Shown piece after piece: positions 1-8,401 of a DNA stretch of 64,000 nucleotides. Position numbers and translations under genes: made by a program. How positions within the stretch are numbered: position 1 is the stretch's first letter; each line of letters begins with the position of its first letter. Source of the stretch: Actinoplanes xinjiangensis (GTDB lineage: Bacteria; Actinomycetota; Actinomycetes; Mycobacteriales; Micromonosporaceae); contig NZ_QGGR01000002.1 of NCBI RefSeq assembly GCF_003148685.1, positions 558,001 through 622,000 on the forward strand, given 5' to 3'. The notes beneath the pieces were generated by a model that ran no database searches, was not told the origin of the DNA, and was given only the letters and a program-made list of their open reading frames with translations.

Positions 1-65
1 GCACCGCGCGGGCGGACTTCCTCCGGGAGACCCTGGACTGGTTGGAGACGCACCTTACGAAGTGA
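1..65 (+). CDS. C-terminal end of an unidentified protein (partial)
   Basis: The window opens inside a reading frame that ends at TGA 63-65. The visible tail reads roughly ADFLRETLDWLETHLTK. An amphipathic tail of this kind, with an F-L-x-x-x-x-x-W-L pattern, is common at the end of alpha/beta hydrolases and prolyl-oligopeptidase-type peptidases, but about 20 residues are too few to assign a family. Codon use is GC-rich at third positions, as in the neighbours. Confidence 0.5.
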   Translation, partial: TARADFLRETLDWLETHLTK

Positions 66-144
66 GAAGGCGCACGTTGCCGGTGGTGCGGGTAACGGAG
101 AAGGGTGGTAGTTGCACGTTACCCGGCACTGCGGAAGGCATCTG

Positions 145-1422
145 ATGGGCCTGCGTCCCTGGGCGGTGTGGGCCACCGGCCTCACCGCGTACACGGTGGC
201 GGTGCTGCACCGTAGTTCGATCGGTGTGGCCGGCCTCGACGCGCAGGAGCGGTTCGGGGTCGGCGCGAGCGCCCTGGCCGTCTTCGCCGTCCTGCAGCTG
301 CTCGTCTACGCCGCTCTCCAGATCCCGGTCGGGCTGCTGCTGGACCGGTTCGGGTCGATGCGGCTGGTGCTGGCCGGTGCAGCCGTGATGGCGTCCGGGC
401 AGGTGCTGCTCGCGTTCACCGACGGGCTGAGCGGGGCGATCCTGGCCCGGGTGCTGGTCGGCGCGGGCGACGCGATGACGTTCATCAGCGTGCTGCGCCT
501 GGTGCCGCGCTGGTTCCCGGCGAGACGCGTTCCGGTGCTCACCCAGCTGACCGGGATCATCGGCCAGCTGGGGCAGGTGCTCTCGGCCGTCCCGCTGGCC
601 GCCGTGCTGGCCGGGCCCGGCTGGACCACCGCGTTCCTCGGCGCGGCCGGCGTCGGAATGTTCGTGGCGGTCGTCGTGCTCGCCGCCCTGCGCGACACCC
701 CGGAACAGCGGATCAGCGGCGCCCCGGTGAGCTGGCAGCAGCTCGGCACCGACCTCGGCAGCTCGTGGCGGCACCCGGGCACCCGGCTGGGGCTGTGGGC
801 GCACTTCACCACCCAGTTCACCGGCACGGTCTTCGCGCTGATGTGGGGTGTGCCGTTCCTGGTGGCGGGGCAGGGGCTGAGCCGGGCCACCGCCGGTGTG
901 CTACTGACCGTCTTTGTGGTGACCGGCATGCTGGCCGGGCCGGTCCTCGGCATGCTCACCCAGCGGCATCCGCTGCGCCGCTCCTGGCTCGTGCTCGGCA
1001 TCGTGGCGATCAACATGACCGCCTGGGCGGTGGTCATCGCCTGGCCGGGGCGGGCCCCGCTGCCGCTGCTGGTGGCGCTGGTGATCGCGCTCGGCCTGGG
1101 CGGCCCGGGGTCGATGATCGGGTTCGACTTCGCGCGCAGCTTCAACCCGCCGAGCCGGCTGGGCACCGCGACCGGGGTCGTCAACGTGGGCGGGTTCGTG
1201 GCGTCGCTCGTGACGATCGAGCTGATCGGGCTGATCCTCGACTACCGCACCGGTGGTGGTAACGACTATCACATCGACGACTTCCGGGTCGCGATGTCGG
1301 TGCAGTTCCTGGTGGCCGCCGCCGGTGTGGCGGGCATTCTGCGGACCCGTCGGCTGACCCGGCGGCGGGTGGCGGCCGAGTCGGCGGGTTTAGCGATTTC
1401 CGTGGAGGTAAAGGCTTCCTGA
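145..1422 (+). CDS. MFS transporter
   Basis: A 425-residue integral membrane protein with about twelve hydrophobic segments, resembling the nitrate/sugar-phosphate branch of the major facilitator superfamily. A helix rich in small residues near residue 50 is followed by the short basic loop LLLDRFGSMR, which matches the family's conserved loop between TM2 and TM3. A second half-repeat starts near residue 220 after a cytoplasmic stretch. I chose ATG 145 because GGAAGG lies at the right distance. An upstream TTG at 112 would add eleven residues without a binding site. The substrate cannot be told from sequence; export or uptake of a small solute by proton coupling is the family role. Confidence 0.85.
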   Translation: MGLRPWAVWATGLTAYTVAVLHRSSIGVAGLDAQERFGVGASALAVFAVLQLLVYAALQIPVGLLLDRFGSMRLVLAGAAVMASGQVLLAFTDGLSGAILARVLVGAGDAMTFISVLRLVPRWFPARRVPVLTQLTGIIGQLGQVLSAVPLAAVLAGPGWTTAFLGAAGVGMFVAVVVLAALRDTPEQRISGAPVSWQQLGTDLGSSWRHPGTRLGLWAHFTTQFTGTVFALMWGVPFLVAGQGLSRATAGVLLTVFVVTGMLAGPVLGMLTQRHPLRRSWLVLGIVAINMTAWAVVIAWPGRAPLPLLVALVIALGLGGPGSMIGFDFARSFNPPSRLGTATGVVNVGGFVASLVTIELIGLILDYRTGGGNDYHIDDFRVAMSVQFLVAAAGVAGILRTRRLTRRRVAAESAGLAISVEVKAS

Positions 1423-1456
1423 TCCGCGTAAATCTGACGCAGGGGATCAGGAGGAC

Positions 1457-2251
1457 ATGTCTGACCACGCTACGGGCCGATTCTGGTCCGGTATCGACAT
1501 CCCGAAGACCATCGCCGGCACTCTCGCCGCCGTTTCGGCGGCCTTCCTCGGCTCCTTCCTCGGGGTCGCCGGCACGATGATCGGCGCCGCGCTGGCGGCG
1601 CTGATCAGCTCGATCGGAACGGAGGTCTATCACCGGTCCATCAACCGTGGCACGAAACAGTTGCAGGCCGCGTTCGTGGTCGCTCCCGCCGCGGTGGGGA
1701 CGCCATCGGTCGAGGCCGCAGCCGACGCCTCCCCGTCGGAGGAGCCCGTCTCCCCGGCCGCTCCGGCGCCGTCCGGGGATCAGCCGGAACGCCGCATCCA
1801 CTGGAAGCGGGTCGCCCTCGTCACCGGGGTGTTCTTCCTGCTGGGCATGGGTGTGCTGACCACCGCGGAACTGTTCGCCGGACGATCCGCGGCGGACGTG
1901 ACGAGCGGCCGCGACAACGGAAGCCCGACCATCCTGTTCGACACCGCCGACGAACACCGCGACGACGAGGAATCGCCGGTCGTGGTTCCGTCGCGGACGC
2001 CGGCCACCACGACGAGCGAGGCACCCGCCCCGACCGGGCCGGACACTGCCACGACCACGCCGGCCGGGCCGGCTCCCACGTCCGAGGGGCCTGTACCGAC
2101 CACCCCGGCGGAGACCACCCCGCCGGACCAGAATGAGACGGGCCAGGGTGAGACGGGCCAGGGTGAGACGGGCCAGGGTCAGACGGGCGGCGACACCGGC
2201 ACCGGCACCGGGCGGGAGCAGCCCGCCGAGGATTCGGGGACGGGAGAGTGA
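1457..2251 (+). CDS. Membrane protein with Pro/Thr-rich C-terminal domain
   Basis: A 264-residue protein of unknown function. A hydrophobic, Gly/Ala-rich segment near residues 17-48 is followed by an Ala/Pro-rich linker and a clear transmembrane helix near residues 116-140. The last 120 residues are low-complexity Pro, Thr, Glu and Gly and contain three tandem copies of a five-residue unit ETGQG, encoded by 15-bp repeats near 2132-2180. The tail is probably extracytoplasmic. AGGAGG sits just before ATG 1457. The stop codon overlaps the next start (GTGA at 2248), so the two genes are probably translated together. The repeat tract may vary in length between strains. Confidence 0.75.
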   Translation: MSDHATGRFWSGIDIPKTIAGTLAAVSAAFLGSFLGVAGTMIGAALAALISSIGTEVYHRSINRGTKQLQAAFVVAPAAVGTPSVEAAADASPSEEPVSPAAPAPSGDQPERRIHWKRVALVTGVFFLLGMGVLTTAELFAGRSAADVTSGRDNGSPTILFDTADEHRDDEESPVVVPSRTPATTTSEAPAPTGPDTATTTPAGPAPTSEGPVPTTPAETTPPDQNETGQGETGQGETGQGQTGGDTGTGTGREQPAEDSGTGE

Positions 2252-2754
2252 GCATGGACGTCCGGGACATCCTGAAGGACGGGTACGGCCGGTTGCCGGA
2301 GACGATCGAGGCAGCCGTCCGGGACCTCAGCCCGGAGCAGCTGCGCTGGGCGCCGAAACCGGGCGCCAACTCGATCGGCTGGCTGGTCTGGCATCTGACC
2401 CGGGTTCAGGACCACCACCTCACCGCGGTCATCGGCGGTGAGCAGATCTATGTGAGCGGTGACTGGGGGCCACGGTTCGGGCTCGGCTCCGACCCGTCGG
2501 ACACCGGTTACGGCCACGGTCCTGAGCAGGTCGCCGGGGTTGCGCCGGCGAGCTGGGAGACGTTGACCGGCTACTTCGGGGCCGTCCTCGCCCGTACCGT
2601 CGCCTGGGTCGAGACGCTGACCCCCGCCGATCTGGACCGGATCGTCGACCGTGACTGGGATCCGCCGGTGACCCTCGGGGTCCGCCTGGTCAGCGTGCTG
2701 GACGACGACGTCCAGCACGCCGGGCAGGCGGCCTATCTCCGCGGTTTGCTCTGA
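2248..2754 (+). CDS. DinB-superfamily (DUF664) protein
   Basis: A 168-residue protein of the DinB four-helix fold, close to the DUF664 group of actinobacterial mycothiol- or bacillithiol-dependent transferase-like proteins. The early W-H-L motif followed by DHH, near residues 49-58, is the usual position of the first metal-binding histidine, and a late H-x-G-Q motif near residue 152 supplies another. The start is GTG 2248 in a GTGA overlap with the preceding gene, with ATG 2254 as an alternative two codons later. The biochemical substrate is unknown. The family is usually linked to thiol chemistry and detoxification. Length is normal for the family. Confidence 0.85.
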   Translation: MSMDVRDILKDGYGRLPETIEAAVRDLSPEQLRWAPKPGANSIGWLVWHLTRVQDHHLTAVIGGEQIYVSGDWGPRFGLGSDPSDTGYGHGPEQVAGVAPASWETLTGYFGAVLARTVAWVETLTPADLDRIVDRDWDPPVTLGVRLVSVLDDDVQHAGQAAYLRGLL

Positions 2755-2761
2755 CCGCGGA

Positions 2762-4234
2762 TCAGGCGGACGCCGGTTCGCTGAACGGCAGCCGGATCAG
2801 GAACCGGGTGTCGCCGGGTTCGGAACGGACCTCGATGTCGCCGCCGTGACCGTTGACGACGATGCGGTAGGAGATGTCGAGGCCCAGCCCGGTCCCCTCA
2901 CCGACGGCCTTGGTGGTGAAGAACGGCTCGAAGATGCGCTTGCGCACCTCGGGAGTGATCCCCGGACCGGTGTCACCGACCGAGACCACGAGCCCGTCAT
3001 CGACCCGGTAGGTACGGACGGTGAGGGTCCCGGAGCCGTTCATCGCCTGCACCGCGTTGTCGATCACGTTGGTCCACACCTGGTTCAGCTCGGCCGGGTG
3101 CGCCGGGATCTGCGGCAGGTCACGGTCGTACTCCTTGACCACCCGGACCGAGTCGCCGATCTTGTGGCCTAGCATGACCAGTGTGCTGTCCAGGCCGACG
3201 TGCACGTCGATCCACTGATGGGCGGCCCGGTCCACGTGTGAGTACTGCTTGGCGGCGTGCACCAGCTTGGACACCCGGCCGGTGGCGTCCTCGATGTCGC
3301 TCATCAGCTGCTCGGTCTCCAGGGCGTACCCGATCCAGTGGATCGCCTGGTCGAGCAGCTCCGGGGAGGCCAGCCGGGTCTCCAGGTCGGCGAGGCACCC
3401 GGTGTCGATGCCGCCCTGCGCGAAGACCGGCGCCAGGTCCCAGGCCGCGGTGATCTCCCGGCCGTCCATCCAGTCGCCGAGTTCGTCCTCCAGATCGGCG
3501 GTCTGCAGGGCGGTCATCGCGGGTGCCTTCGCGGCCCGCTCGATCACCTCCTCCTGCAACTCCAGGAGGGCGACGAGCCGGTCAGGGGCGACCTTGCCGG
3601 CGGCGAGCTTGCCCAGTTTCAGCCGCATCGCGGCGACCCGCTGGCGCAGCGCGCCGGTGGCGCGGGCGGCGGCCGCGGCTGGATTGTTCAGCTCGTGCAT
3701 GAGCCCCGCCGACAGGGCGCCGAGGGCGGCCAGCCGCTGCCGCTCCCCGATCGCCGCCTGCGAGCTGCGCATCCCCAGCGCCAGACCCTCGAGCAGGTGG
3801 ATCGCCATCGGGAACCAGTCGCGCATGAGCGAGCCGAAGTCGTCGGCGGACAGCACGAAGAACTCGGCGTCGGTGATCGCCCGCATCGACGCCTGATAGG
3901 TCCGCGGAACCCCGTCCTCCCGCAGGTACGCCTGGGTCGCCCCCATGTAGACCCCGCGCTGCTCGGTCCGGGTGGTGGTGACCTCGTCCTGCCCGACCCG
4001 GCGGGTCAGCGTGATCGTGCCGCTGAGCAGCACGAAGAACGAGACTGCCGGATCACCCTCGCGCAGCACCAGGCCACCGCCGGGCACCCGCATGGTGCAG
4101 CCGTGCCCGGCCAGCCAGGCCAGCTGCTCGTCGGTGAGCTTCTCGAAGAGGAAGAGCGAGCGCAGATCCCCGGTGGTGAGCCGGCCAGGCTCACAGGGTT
4201 CGAGACGGATCTCGTCGGTGGTGTCGGACATCAT
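2762..4234 (-). CDS. Histidine kinase with cyclic-nucleotide-binding domain
   Basis: A soluble 490-residue sensor kinase. Residues about 20-140 form a cNMP-binding domain (LFLFEKLTDEQLAWL start, then a beta-roll with a VLREGDPA segment). A helical middle follows, with the phosphoacceptor motif L-M-H-E-L-N-N-P near residue 179, and a C-terminal HATPase domain has DTGPGI near 420 and GEGTGLGLD near 445. There are no membrane helices, so it probably senses a cytoplasmic ligand. Start ATG 4234 overlaps the stop of the regulator-flavoprotein gene by four bases, implying co-translation. The longer upstream frame is just overlap with that gene. The natural partner is the receiver domain encoded directly upstream. 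The bound nucleotide is unknown. Confidence 0.88.
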   Translation of the reverse strand: MMSDTTDEIRLEPCEPGRLTTGDLRSLFLFEKLTDEQLAWLAGHGCTMRVPGGGLVLREGDPAVSFFVLLSGTITLTRRVGQDEVTTTRTEQRGVYMGATQAYLREDGVPRTYQASMRAITDAEFFVLSADDFGSLMRDWFPMAIHLLEGLALGMRSSQAAIGERQRLAALGALSAGLMHELNNPAAAAARATGALRQRVAAMRLKLGKLAAGKVAPDRLVALLELQEEVIERAAKAPAMTALQTADLEDELGDWMDGREITAAWDLAPVFAQGGIDTGCLADLETRLASPELLDQAIHWIGYALETEQLMSDIEDATGRVSKLVHAAKQYSHVDRAAHQWIDVHVGLDSTLVMLGHKIGDSVRVVKEYDRDLPQIPAHPAELNQVWTNVIDNAVQAMNGSGTLTVRTYRVDDGLVVSVGDTGPGITPEVRKRIFEPFFTTKAVGEGTGLGLDISYRIVVNGHGGDIEVRSEPGDTRFLIRLPFSEPASA

Positions 4235-5889
4235 TGCGCCTCCAGGTAGCGGTGGACCAGCGCGACGGCCATCGCACCCTCGCCGACCGCCGAGGCCACC
4301 CGTTTCACCGAACTGGCCCGGACGTCGCCGGCCGCGAAGATACCGGGGACACTGCTCTCCAGATAGAACGGATCCCTGTCCCGATCCCATCCCCGCGGGC
4401 GCTCCCCATTCGTCAGGAGATCGGGCCCGGTCCGGATGAAACCCTTGTCGTCACGGAGAAGGGTGTCGCCGAGCCAGTCGGTCCGCGGCTCGGCCCCGAT
4501 GAACACGAACAGGTAACCGCACTCCACGGTCACCTTCGTGCCGTTCTTACCGTCACAGATGGTGATCGCCTGGAGATGGCCGTCGCCCTGCGCCCCGATC
4601 ACCTCACAGCGGGTCCGGACCTCGATGTTCCCGATCTGGGCGAGCTGCTGGATCAGGTAGTACGACATGGACGCCTCGAGCGAGTCGCCGCGGACCAGCA
4701 GGGTGACCCGACGGGCGTAGCGGGCGAAGAACAGCGCCGCCTGGCCGGCGGAGTTGGCGCCGCCGACGATGTAGACGTCGGTCCCGGCGCAGGCCGGTCC
4801 CTCGGTGGCGGCCGAGCCGTAGAACACCCCCGAACCGGTCAGGCCGGCGACCCCGTCGGCGACCAGCGGACGGTACGACACACCGGTCGCCAGCAGCACG
4901 GCGTGCGCCGACACCTCGCCACCGTCGGCGAACGTGAGCGTGCGCGCCGAACCGTCGGTCCGCAGCCCGACGACCTCGCGGGTGCTGATCGTCTCGGCGG
5001 CGAACTTGTCGGCCTGCCGGCGTGCCCGGTCGGTGAGCTGGGCGCCCGAGATGCCGTCCGGGAAGCCCAGGTAGTTCTCGATCCGGGAACTCTGCCCGGC
5101 CTGCCCGCCGACCGCCTGCCGCTCGATCAGCAGCGTCTTGAGCCCCTCCGAGCCGCCGTAGACGGCCGCGCCCAGCCCGGCCGGCCCGCCACCCACGATG
5201 ATCAGGTCGTAGAAGTCGCGGCCCGGGTTCGTCGACAGGCCGGCCGCCTCGGCGACCTCCTGCACGGTCGGCCGGGACAGCGCCCGCCCGTCGGCCGTCA
5301 CCACCAGCGGCACCGCCTCCGGCCCGGCCTCGGCGGCCTCCAGCAGGCGGCGGCCCTCCGGCTCGTCGGCGCCGAAGTATTTGTACGGCACCAGGTTGCG
5401 GGCCAGGAAGTCGCGGATCTGGAAGGACGGCTCGCTCCACCGGTGCCCGACCAGGCGAATGTCCGGCAGCTCCTGCTCACCGGCCGCCTCCCAGGCGTCC
5501 AGCAGCGAGTCCAGCACCGGGTAGAGCTTCTCCTCCGGCGGATCCCACGGCTTCAGCAGGTAGTGATCGACGTCGACCAGGTTGATCGCCTGGATCGCGG
5601 CGTCGGTGTCGGCGTAGGCGGTCAGCAGGGCCCGCCGGGCGTACGGGAACAGGTCCATCGCCTGCTCCAGGAACTCGATGCCGTTCATCTGCGGCATCCG
5701 GTAGTCGGCGAGGATCACCGCGACCCGCCCGCCGCGCAGTTTCAGCTCGCGCAGCACCTCCAGGGCCTCGTCGCCGGAGGAGGCCCGGATCACCCGGAAC
5801 CGGTCGGCGTAGCGGCGGCGCAGGTCACGTGCGATGGCGCGGGAGACGGACGGGTCGTCGTCGACCGTGAGGATCGCGGCTTGGCCCAT
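4231..5889 (-). CDS. Response regulator fused to thioredoxin-reductase-like flavoprotein
   Basis: A 552-residue, three-part protein. Residues 1-125 are a receiver domain (DDD near the N-terminus, phosphoacceptor Asp in ADYRMP near 61, Lys in LLKPWD near 113). Residues about 150-215 look like a small glutaredoxin-like domain (RDFLARNLVPYKYFG). The rest is a two-dinucleotide-binding flavoprotein with FAD motif GGGPAGLG near 231 and NADPH motif GGANSAG near 375, ending in the usual AAGDVR and VGEGA segments. At the place where thioredoxin reductases carry their CxxC pair I see only one cysteine (GPACAG), so classical thioredoxin reduction is doubtful. It lies between an NAD kinase fusion and a histidine kinase, which suggests a phosphorylation-controlled NADPH-linked redox output. 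Confidence 0.88.
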   Translation of the reverse strand: MGQAAILTVDDDPSVSRAIARDLRRRYADRFRVIRASSGDEALEVLRELKLRGGRVAVILADYRMPQMNGIEFLEQAMDLFPYARRALLTAYADTDAAIQAINLVDVDHYLLKPWDPPEEKLYPVLDSLLDAWEAAGEQELPDIRLVGHRWSEPSFQIRDFLARNLVPYKYFGADEPEGRRLLEAAEAGPEAVPLVVTADGRALSRPTVQEVAEAAGLSTNPGRDFYDLIIVGGGPAGLGAAVYGGSEGLKTLLIERQAVGGQAGQSSRIENYLGFPDGISGAQLTDRARRQADKFAAETISTREVVGLRTDGSARTLTFADGGEVSAHAVLLATGVSYRPLVADGVAGLTGSGVFYGSAATEGPACAGTDVYIVGGANSAGQAALFFARYARRVTLLVRGDSLEASMSYYLIQQLAQIGNIEVRTRCEVIGAQGDGHLQAITICDGKNGTKVTVECGYLFVFIGAEPRTDWLGDTLLRDDKGFIRTGPDLLTNGERPRGWDRDRDPFYLESSVPGIFAAGDVRASSVKRVASAVGEGAMAVALVHRYLEAQ

Positions 5890-5898
5890 GGTGTGTCC

Positions 5899-7038
5899 TC
5901 AGCTCTCGGGGTGACGTTCGAGATAGCCCGCGACGAACGGGCAGGTGGCGATGACGGTGATACCGCGTGACCGGGCATCGGCGAGTGCTGCGGCGGCCAG
6001 GCGGCGGGCCAGTCCCCGGCCGGAGAACGCCTGGTCCACTTCGGTGTCCAAAAGTTCGATCTGCCCATCTCTGTGCCGGTACGTCAGAGTGCCGGCGACC
6101 TCTCCGCCGAGCAGCACCTCGTAACGATGCCGCTCGAAACTGTCGACCACCACGGCGTCGGCCGGATCCAGGGCCACCGCCGACGCGCTGCCCTCGACCC
6201 GCAGCTTGCGCCGGGCCCGCTCGTAGAACGAGGTACGCCCGAACCGGATCACCTGGGCCGCGGACAGCACCGGCTCGATCTCCAGCCGGTCACCCGGCGA
6301 GGCGTGGCCCTCGATGATCCCGTCCACCTCGATCGCCAGCCGCCCGCTCGTCGGCAGCACGTCCAGAGCCAGCTGCTCGGAGGTGTCCAGCACCAGCGAC
6401 CGGTTGAACGACGAATGCGCGGCCGCCGCCGACACGATCAGCGCGTGCACGTTCGGCGAGACGATCGGGCCACCCGCGGAGAAGCTGTACGCCGTCGACC
6501 CGGTCGGCGTCGACACGATCACCGCGTCCGCCGCGTAGTTGACGAAACCGCTGCCCTCCACCCGGATGCCGACCGCGGCCAGGCCGTGCCCCGGCACCCG
6601 GACCAGGGCGACGTCGTTGAACGCCGACACCGTGCGCCCGTCCGGAAGGGTGGTGCGCACCGCGGTCCGCGACTCGATCGTGAACCGGTGATCGTCGATC
6701 GCGGAGAGGGCGTCCCCGAGATCCGACAGATCCACCTCGGCCAGGAACCCGAGCCGTCCCACATTCACCCCGAGGACCGGTGTCGTACGCCCCTCGACCA
6801 GGCGCATCGTGCGCAGCATCGTGCCGTCACCGCCGAGACTGACCAGCAGCCCGGCCCGTTCCACCATCTCGGCCGCCTCGACCGCCTCCGCCGTGCAGCC
6901 GCTGATCCGGCTCACCTCGTCGGGCAGACCGAGCACGGTGACCCCGCGCTCGGTGGCCCAGCCGGTGATCGCCTCGATCGCGGAACCGCAGTCCCGGCGG
7001 GGATGCAGTACCAGCCCGACAACCTTGACCATGCCCAT
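5899..7038 (-). CDS. NAD kinase fused to a GNAT acetyltransferase domain
   Basis: A 379-residue fusion. Residues 1 to about 285 are an ATP-NAD kinase: GGDGT near 68, the N-x-G-x-L-G element (NVGRLGFLAE), the FND motif and TPTGSTAY near 174, which bind ATP and NAD and carry catalysis. Residues about 295-379 match the small COG2388-type N-acetyltransferases: a TEVD strand, the acetyl-CoA loop SGRGLARRL, and the ending ATCPFVAGYLERHP. The frame is continuous with no stop between the domains. Start ATG 7038 was chosen, though ATG 7032 is possible. Nine bases separate it from the regulator-flavoprotein gene, so NADP made here could feed that enzyme. This is probably a second NAD kinase besides a housekeeping one, which is an inference. 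Confidence 0.9.
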   Translation of the reverse strand: MGMVKVVGLVLHPRRDCGSAIEAITGWATERGVTVLGLPDEVSRISGCTAEAVEAAEMVERAGLLVSLGGDGTMLRTMRLVEGRTTPVLGVNVGRLGFLAEVDLSDLGDALSAIDDHRFTIESRTAVRTTLPDGRTVSAFNDVALVRVPGHGLAAVGIRVEGSGFVNYAADAVIVSTPTGSTAYSFSAGGPIVSPNVHALIVSAAAAHSSFNRSLVLDTSEQLALDVLPTSGRLAIEVDGIIEGHASPGDRLEIEPVLSAAQVIRFGRTSFYERARRKLRVEGSASAVALDPADAVVVDSFERHRYEVLLGGEVAGTLTYRHRDGQIELLDTEVDQAFSGRGLARRLAAAALADARSRGITVIATCPFVAGYLERHPES

Positions 7039-7159
7039 GGCGGCAAGCCTTCCATGCCGCGGCCGGAATCCGCGACCGTCGTGACCGTGGCGACGAGCAC
7101 CCCCGCACTTCGGCCGCCGACCCTGGCGGGGTGCCGGCCCGGATGGTGCCGCCGGACGG

Positions 7160-8137
7160 TCAGAGGCGGGTGGCCAGGGCCAGGAAGCGGTCGGGGACGT
7201 CCTCGTAGTGGTGCAGCCGCCAGCCGGACGCGGCCAGCAACGGGCCCAGGCGTTCCCGGCTCAGCGGCTCACCGGGGCGCAGGGTGCGGCCGTGCCGGGC
7301 GGCCAACTGGGCCCGGCCGGTCGGGTGGAAGATCGCGAGGACGCCGCCGGGGCGGGTGGCCCGGGCCAGTTCGGCGAGGCCGGCCTCCGGATCGGGCAGG
7401 TGGTGCACCAGGCCGGCCGCGAAGATCAGATCGGCGGTGGCGTCGGCGACCGGGAGCCGGCGGGCGTCGGCGAGCAGCAGGGCGGCGCTGTCCCCGCGGC
7501 CGGCGGCGCGGGCGGCGGCGAGCATGCCGGGGGTGAAGTCCAACCCGACGACCCGGCCGCCGGGGCCGACGGCGGCGGCGAGCGCGGGCAGTGCCCGGCC
7601 GGTGCCGCAGCCGACGTCGATGGCCACCTGACCGGGCCGCACCCCGGCGAGCCGGATCGCCTCGGCGTAGCGGGGCATGTCGTCGCCGAACCTGGTGTCC
7701 CAGTCGGCGGCGCGGGCGGCGAAGAACGCCCGGCTCTCCGACAGATACCACCGGTCGACGTCGGCCAGGTCGGGGTGCAGGTGCCGGATCACCGGCCAGT
7801 CCGGGTCGCGGTGGTCGATGACCACCTGGGCACGCCGTTCGCCGTCGCCCTCGGCGAACCGGTGCCGCGGACCGCCCCGCAGATAGACCAGGATCCGGTC
7901 GGTGGCCGGCTCCAGGACGTTGAGCGCCGAATCGGACACTCCGCCGCCGGGGCCGATCAGCCCGAGCACCGCGTCGACGTTCCAGGCGCGGGCCGTGGAC
8001 GGGAACGCGGCGGCGAGACGGGACGCGAACTGCGCCGCGGCGCCGGGATCGCCGCCGTCGACGATCACGGTGAGCGGGGCACGCGGCGCCAGGACCTCGG
8101 CGAGCAGAGCGGTGACTTCGGTGATGCGTTCCGGCAC
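7160..8137 (-). CDS. SAM-dependent methyltransferase with degenerate kinase-like N-terminus
   Basis: A 325-residue protein. The C-terminal half is a class I methyltransferase: motif I VGCGTGRALPAL near residue 175, an acidic LDFTPGML motif, then LLADARRLPV and AAGLVHHLPDPE, typical of UbiE/Methyltransf_11. The first ~130 residues resemble the uridine-kinase-like P-loop fold, with a strand VIVDGG, a loop lacking the Walker lysine (DPGAAAQF), and a VVIDHRDPDWPVI strand like the family's VVVDNTDP segment. That half is probably catalytically dead. GTG 8137 was chosen because homology starts there (PERITEVTALL). No strong binding site is visible. The substrate is unknown. No close operon partner is evident. 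Confidence 0.75.
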   Translation of the reverse strand: MPERITEVTALLAEVLAPRAPLTVIVDGGDPGAAAQFASRLAAAFPSTARAWNVDAVLGLIGPGGGVSDSALNVLEPATDRILVYLRGGPRHRFAEGDGERRAQVVIDHRDPDWPVIRHLHPDLADVDRWYLSESRAFFAARAADWDTRFGDDMPRYAEAIRLAGVRPGQVAIDVGCGTGRALPALAAAVGPGGRVVGLDFTPGMLAAARAAGRGDSAALLLADARRLPVADATADLIFAAGLVHHLPDPEAGLAELARATRPGGVLAIFHPTGRAQLAARHGRTLRPGEPLSRERLGPLLAASGWRLHHYEDVPDRFLALATRL

Positions 8138-8248
8138 GCACCCAGCATGACGGCGGGGGTGTGACGTACGCAATGTCGGACGGGTGGCACTTTTTGTGCC
8201 GATTTGCCACGCGCGGCCCGGCATGGGTCCACGCCCGGCCGAAGGCGC

Positions 8249-8350
8249 GCCACCGTACGGCCGTCGGCGCGGCGGGGCGGAACCGGACGGCCGTCAGCGC
8301 GGCGCGGCGCCACCGGACGGCCGTCGGCTCGGCGGCGGAACCGGGCGGCC
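8249..8350. repeat. Degenerate ~30-bp tandem repeat before a lipoprotein gene
   Basis: Three to four imperfect copies of a ~30-base unit built around CGGACGGCCGTCGGCGCGGC lie in the 264-base gap between the divergent methyltransferase and ModA-like genes. The core CGGACGGCCGTC is itself near-palindromic. No promoter can be singled out in this sequence. The array ends about 50 bases before the GGAGGGG ribosome binding site of the next gene. Confidence 0.6.
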
Positions 8351-8401
8351 GGGCGGGCGGTCCAAACGGGGAACGTCCGAAGGATCTGATCGGAGGGGAC
8401 G

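Noticed and set aside
4235..4390. Longer N-terminus for the cNMP-binding histidine kinase
   Set aside because: It would overlap the flavoprotein gene by about 160 bases and encodes Gly/Arg-rich sequence; ATG 4234 in an ATGA overlap fits better.
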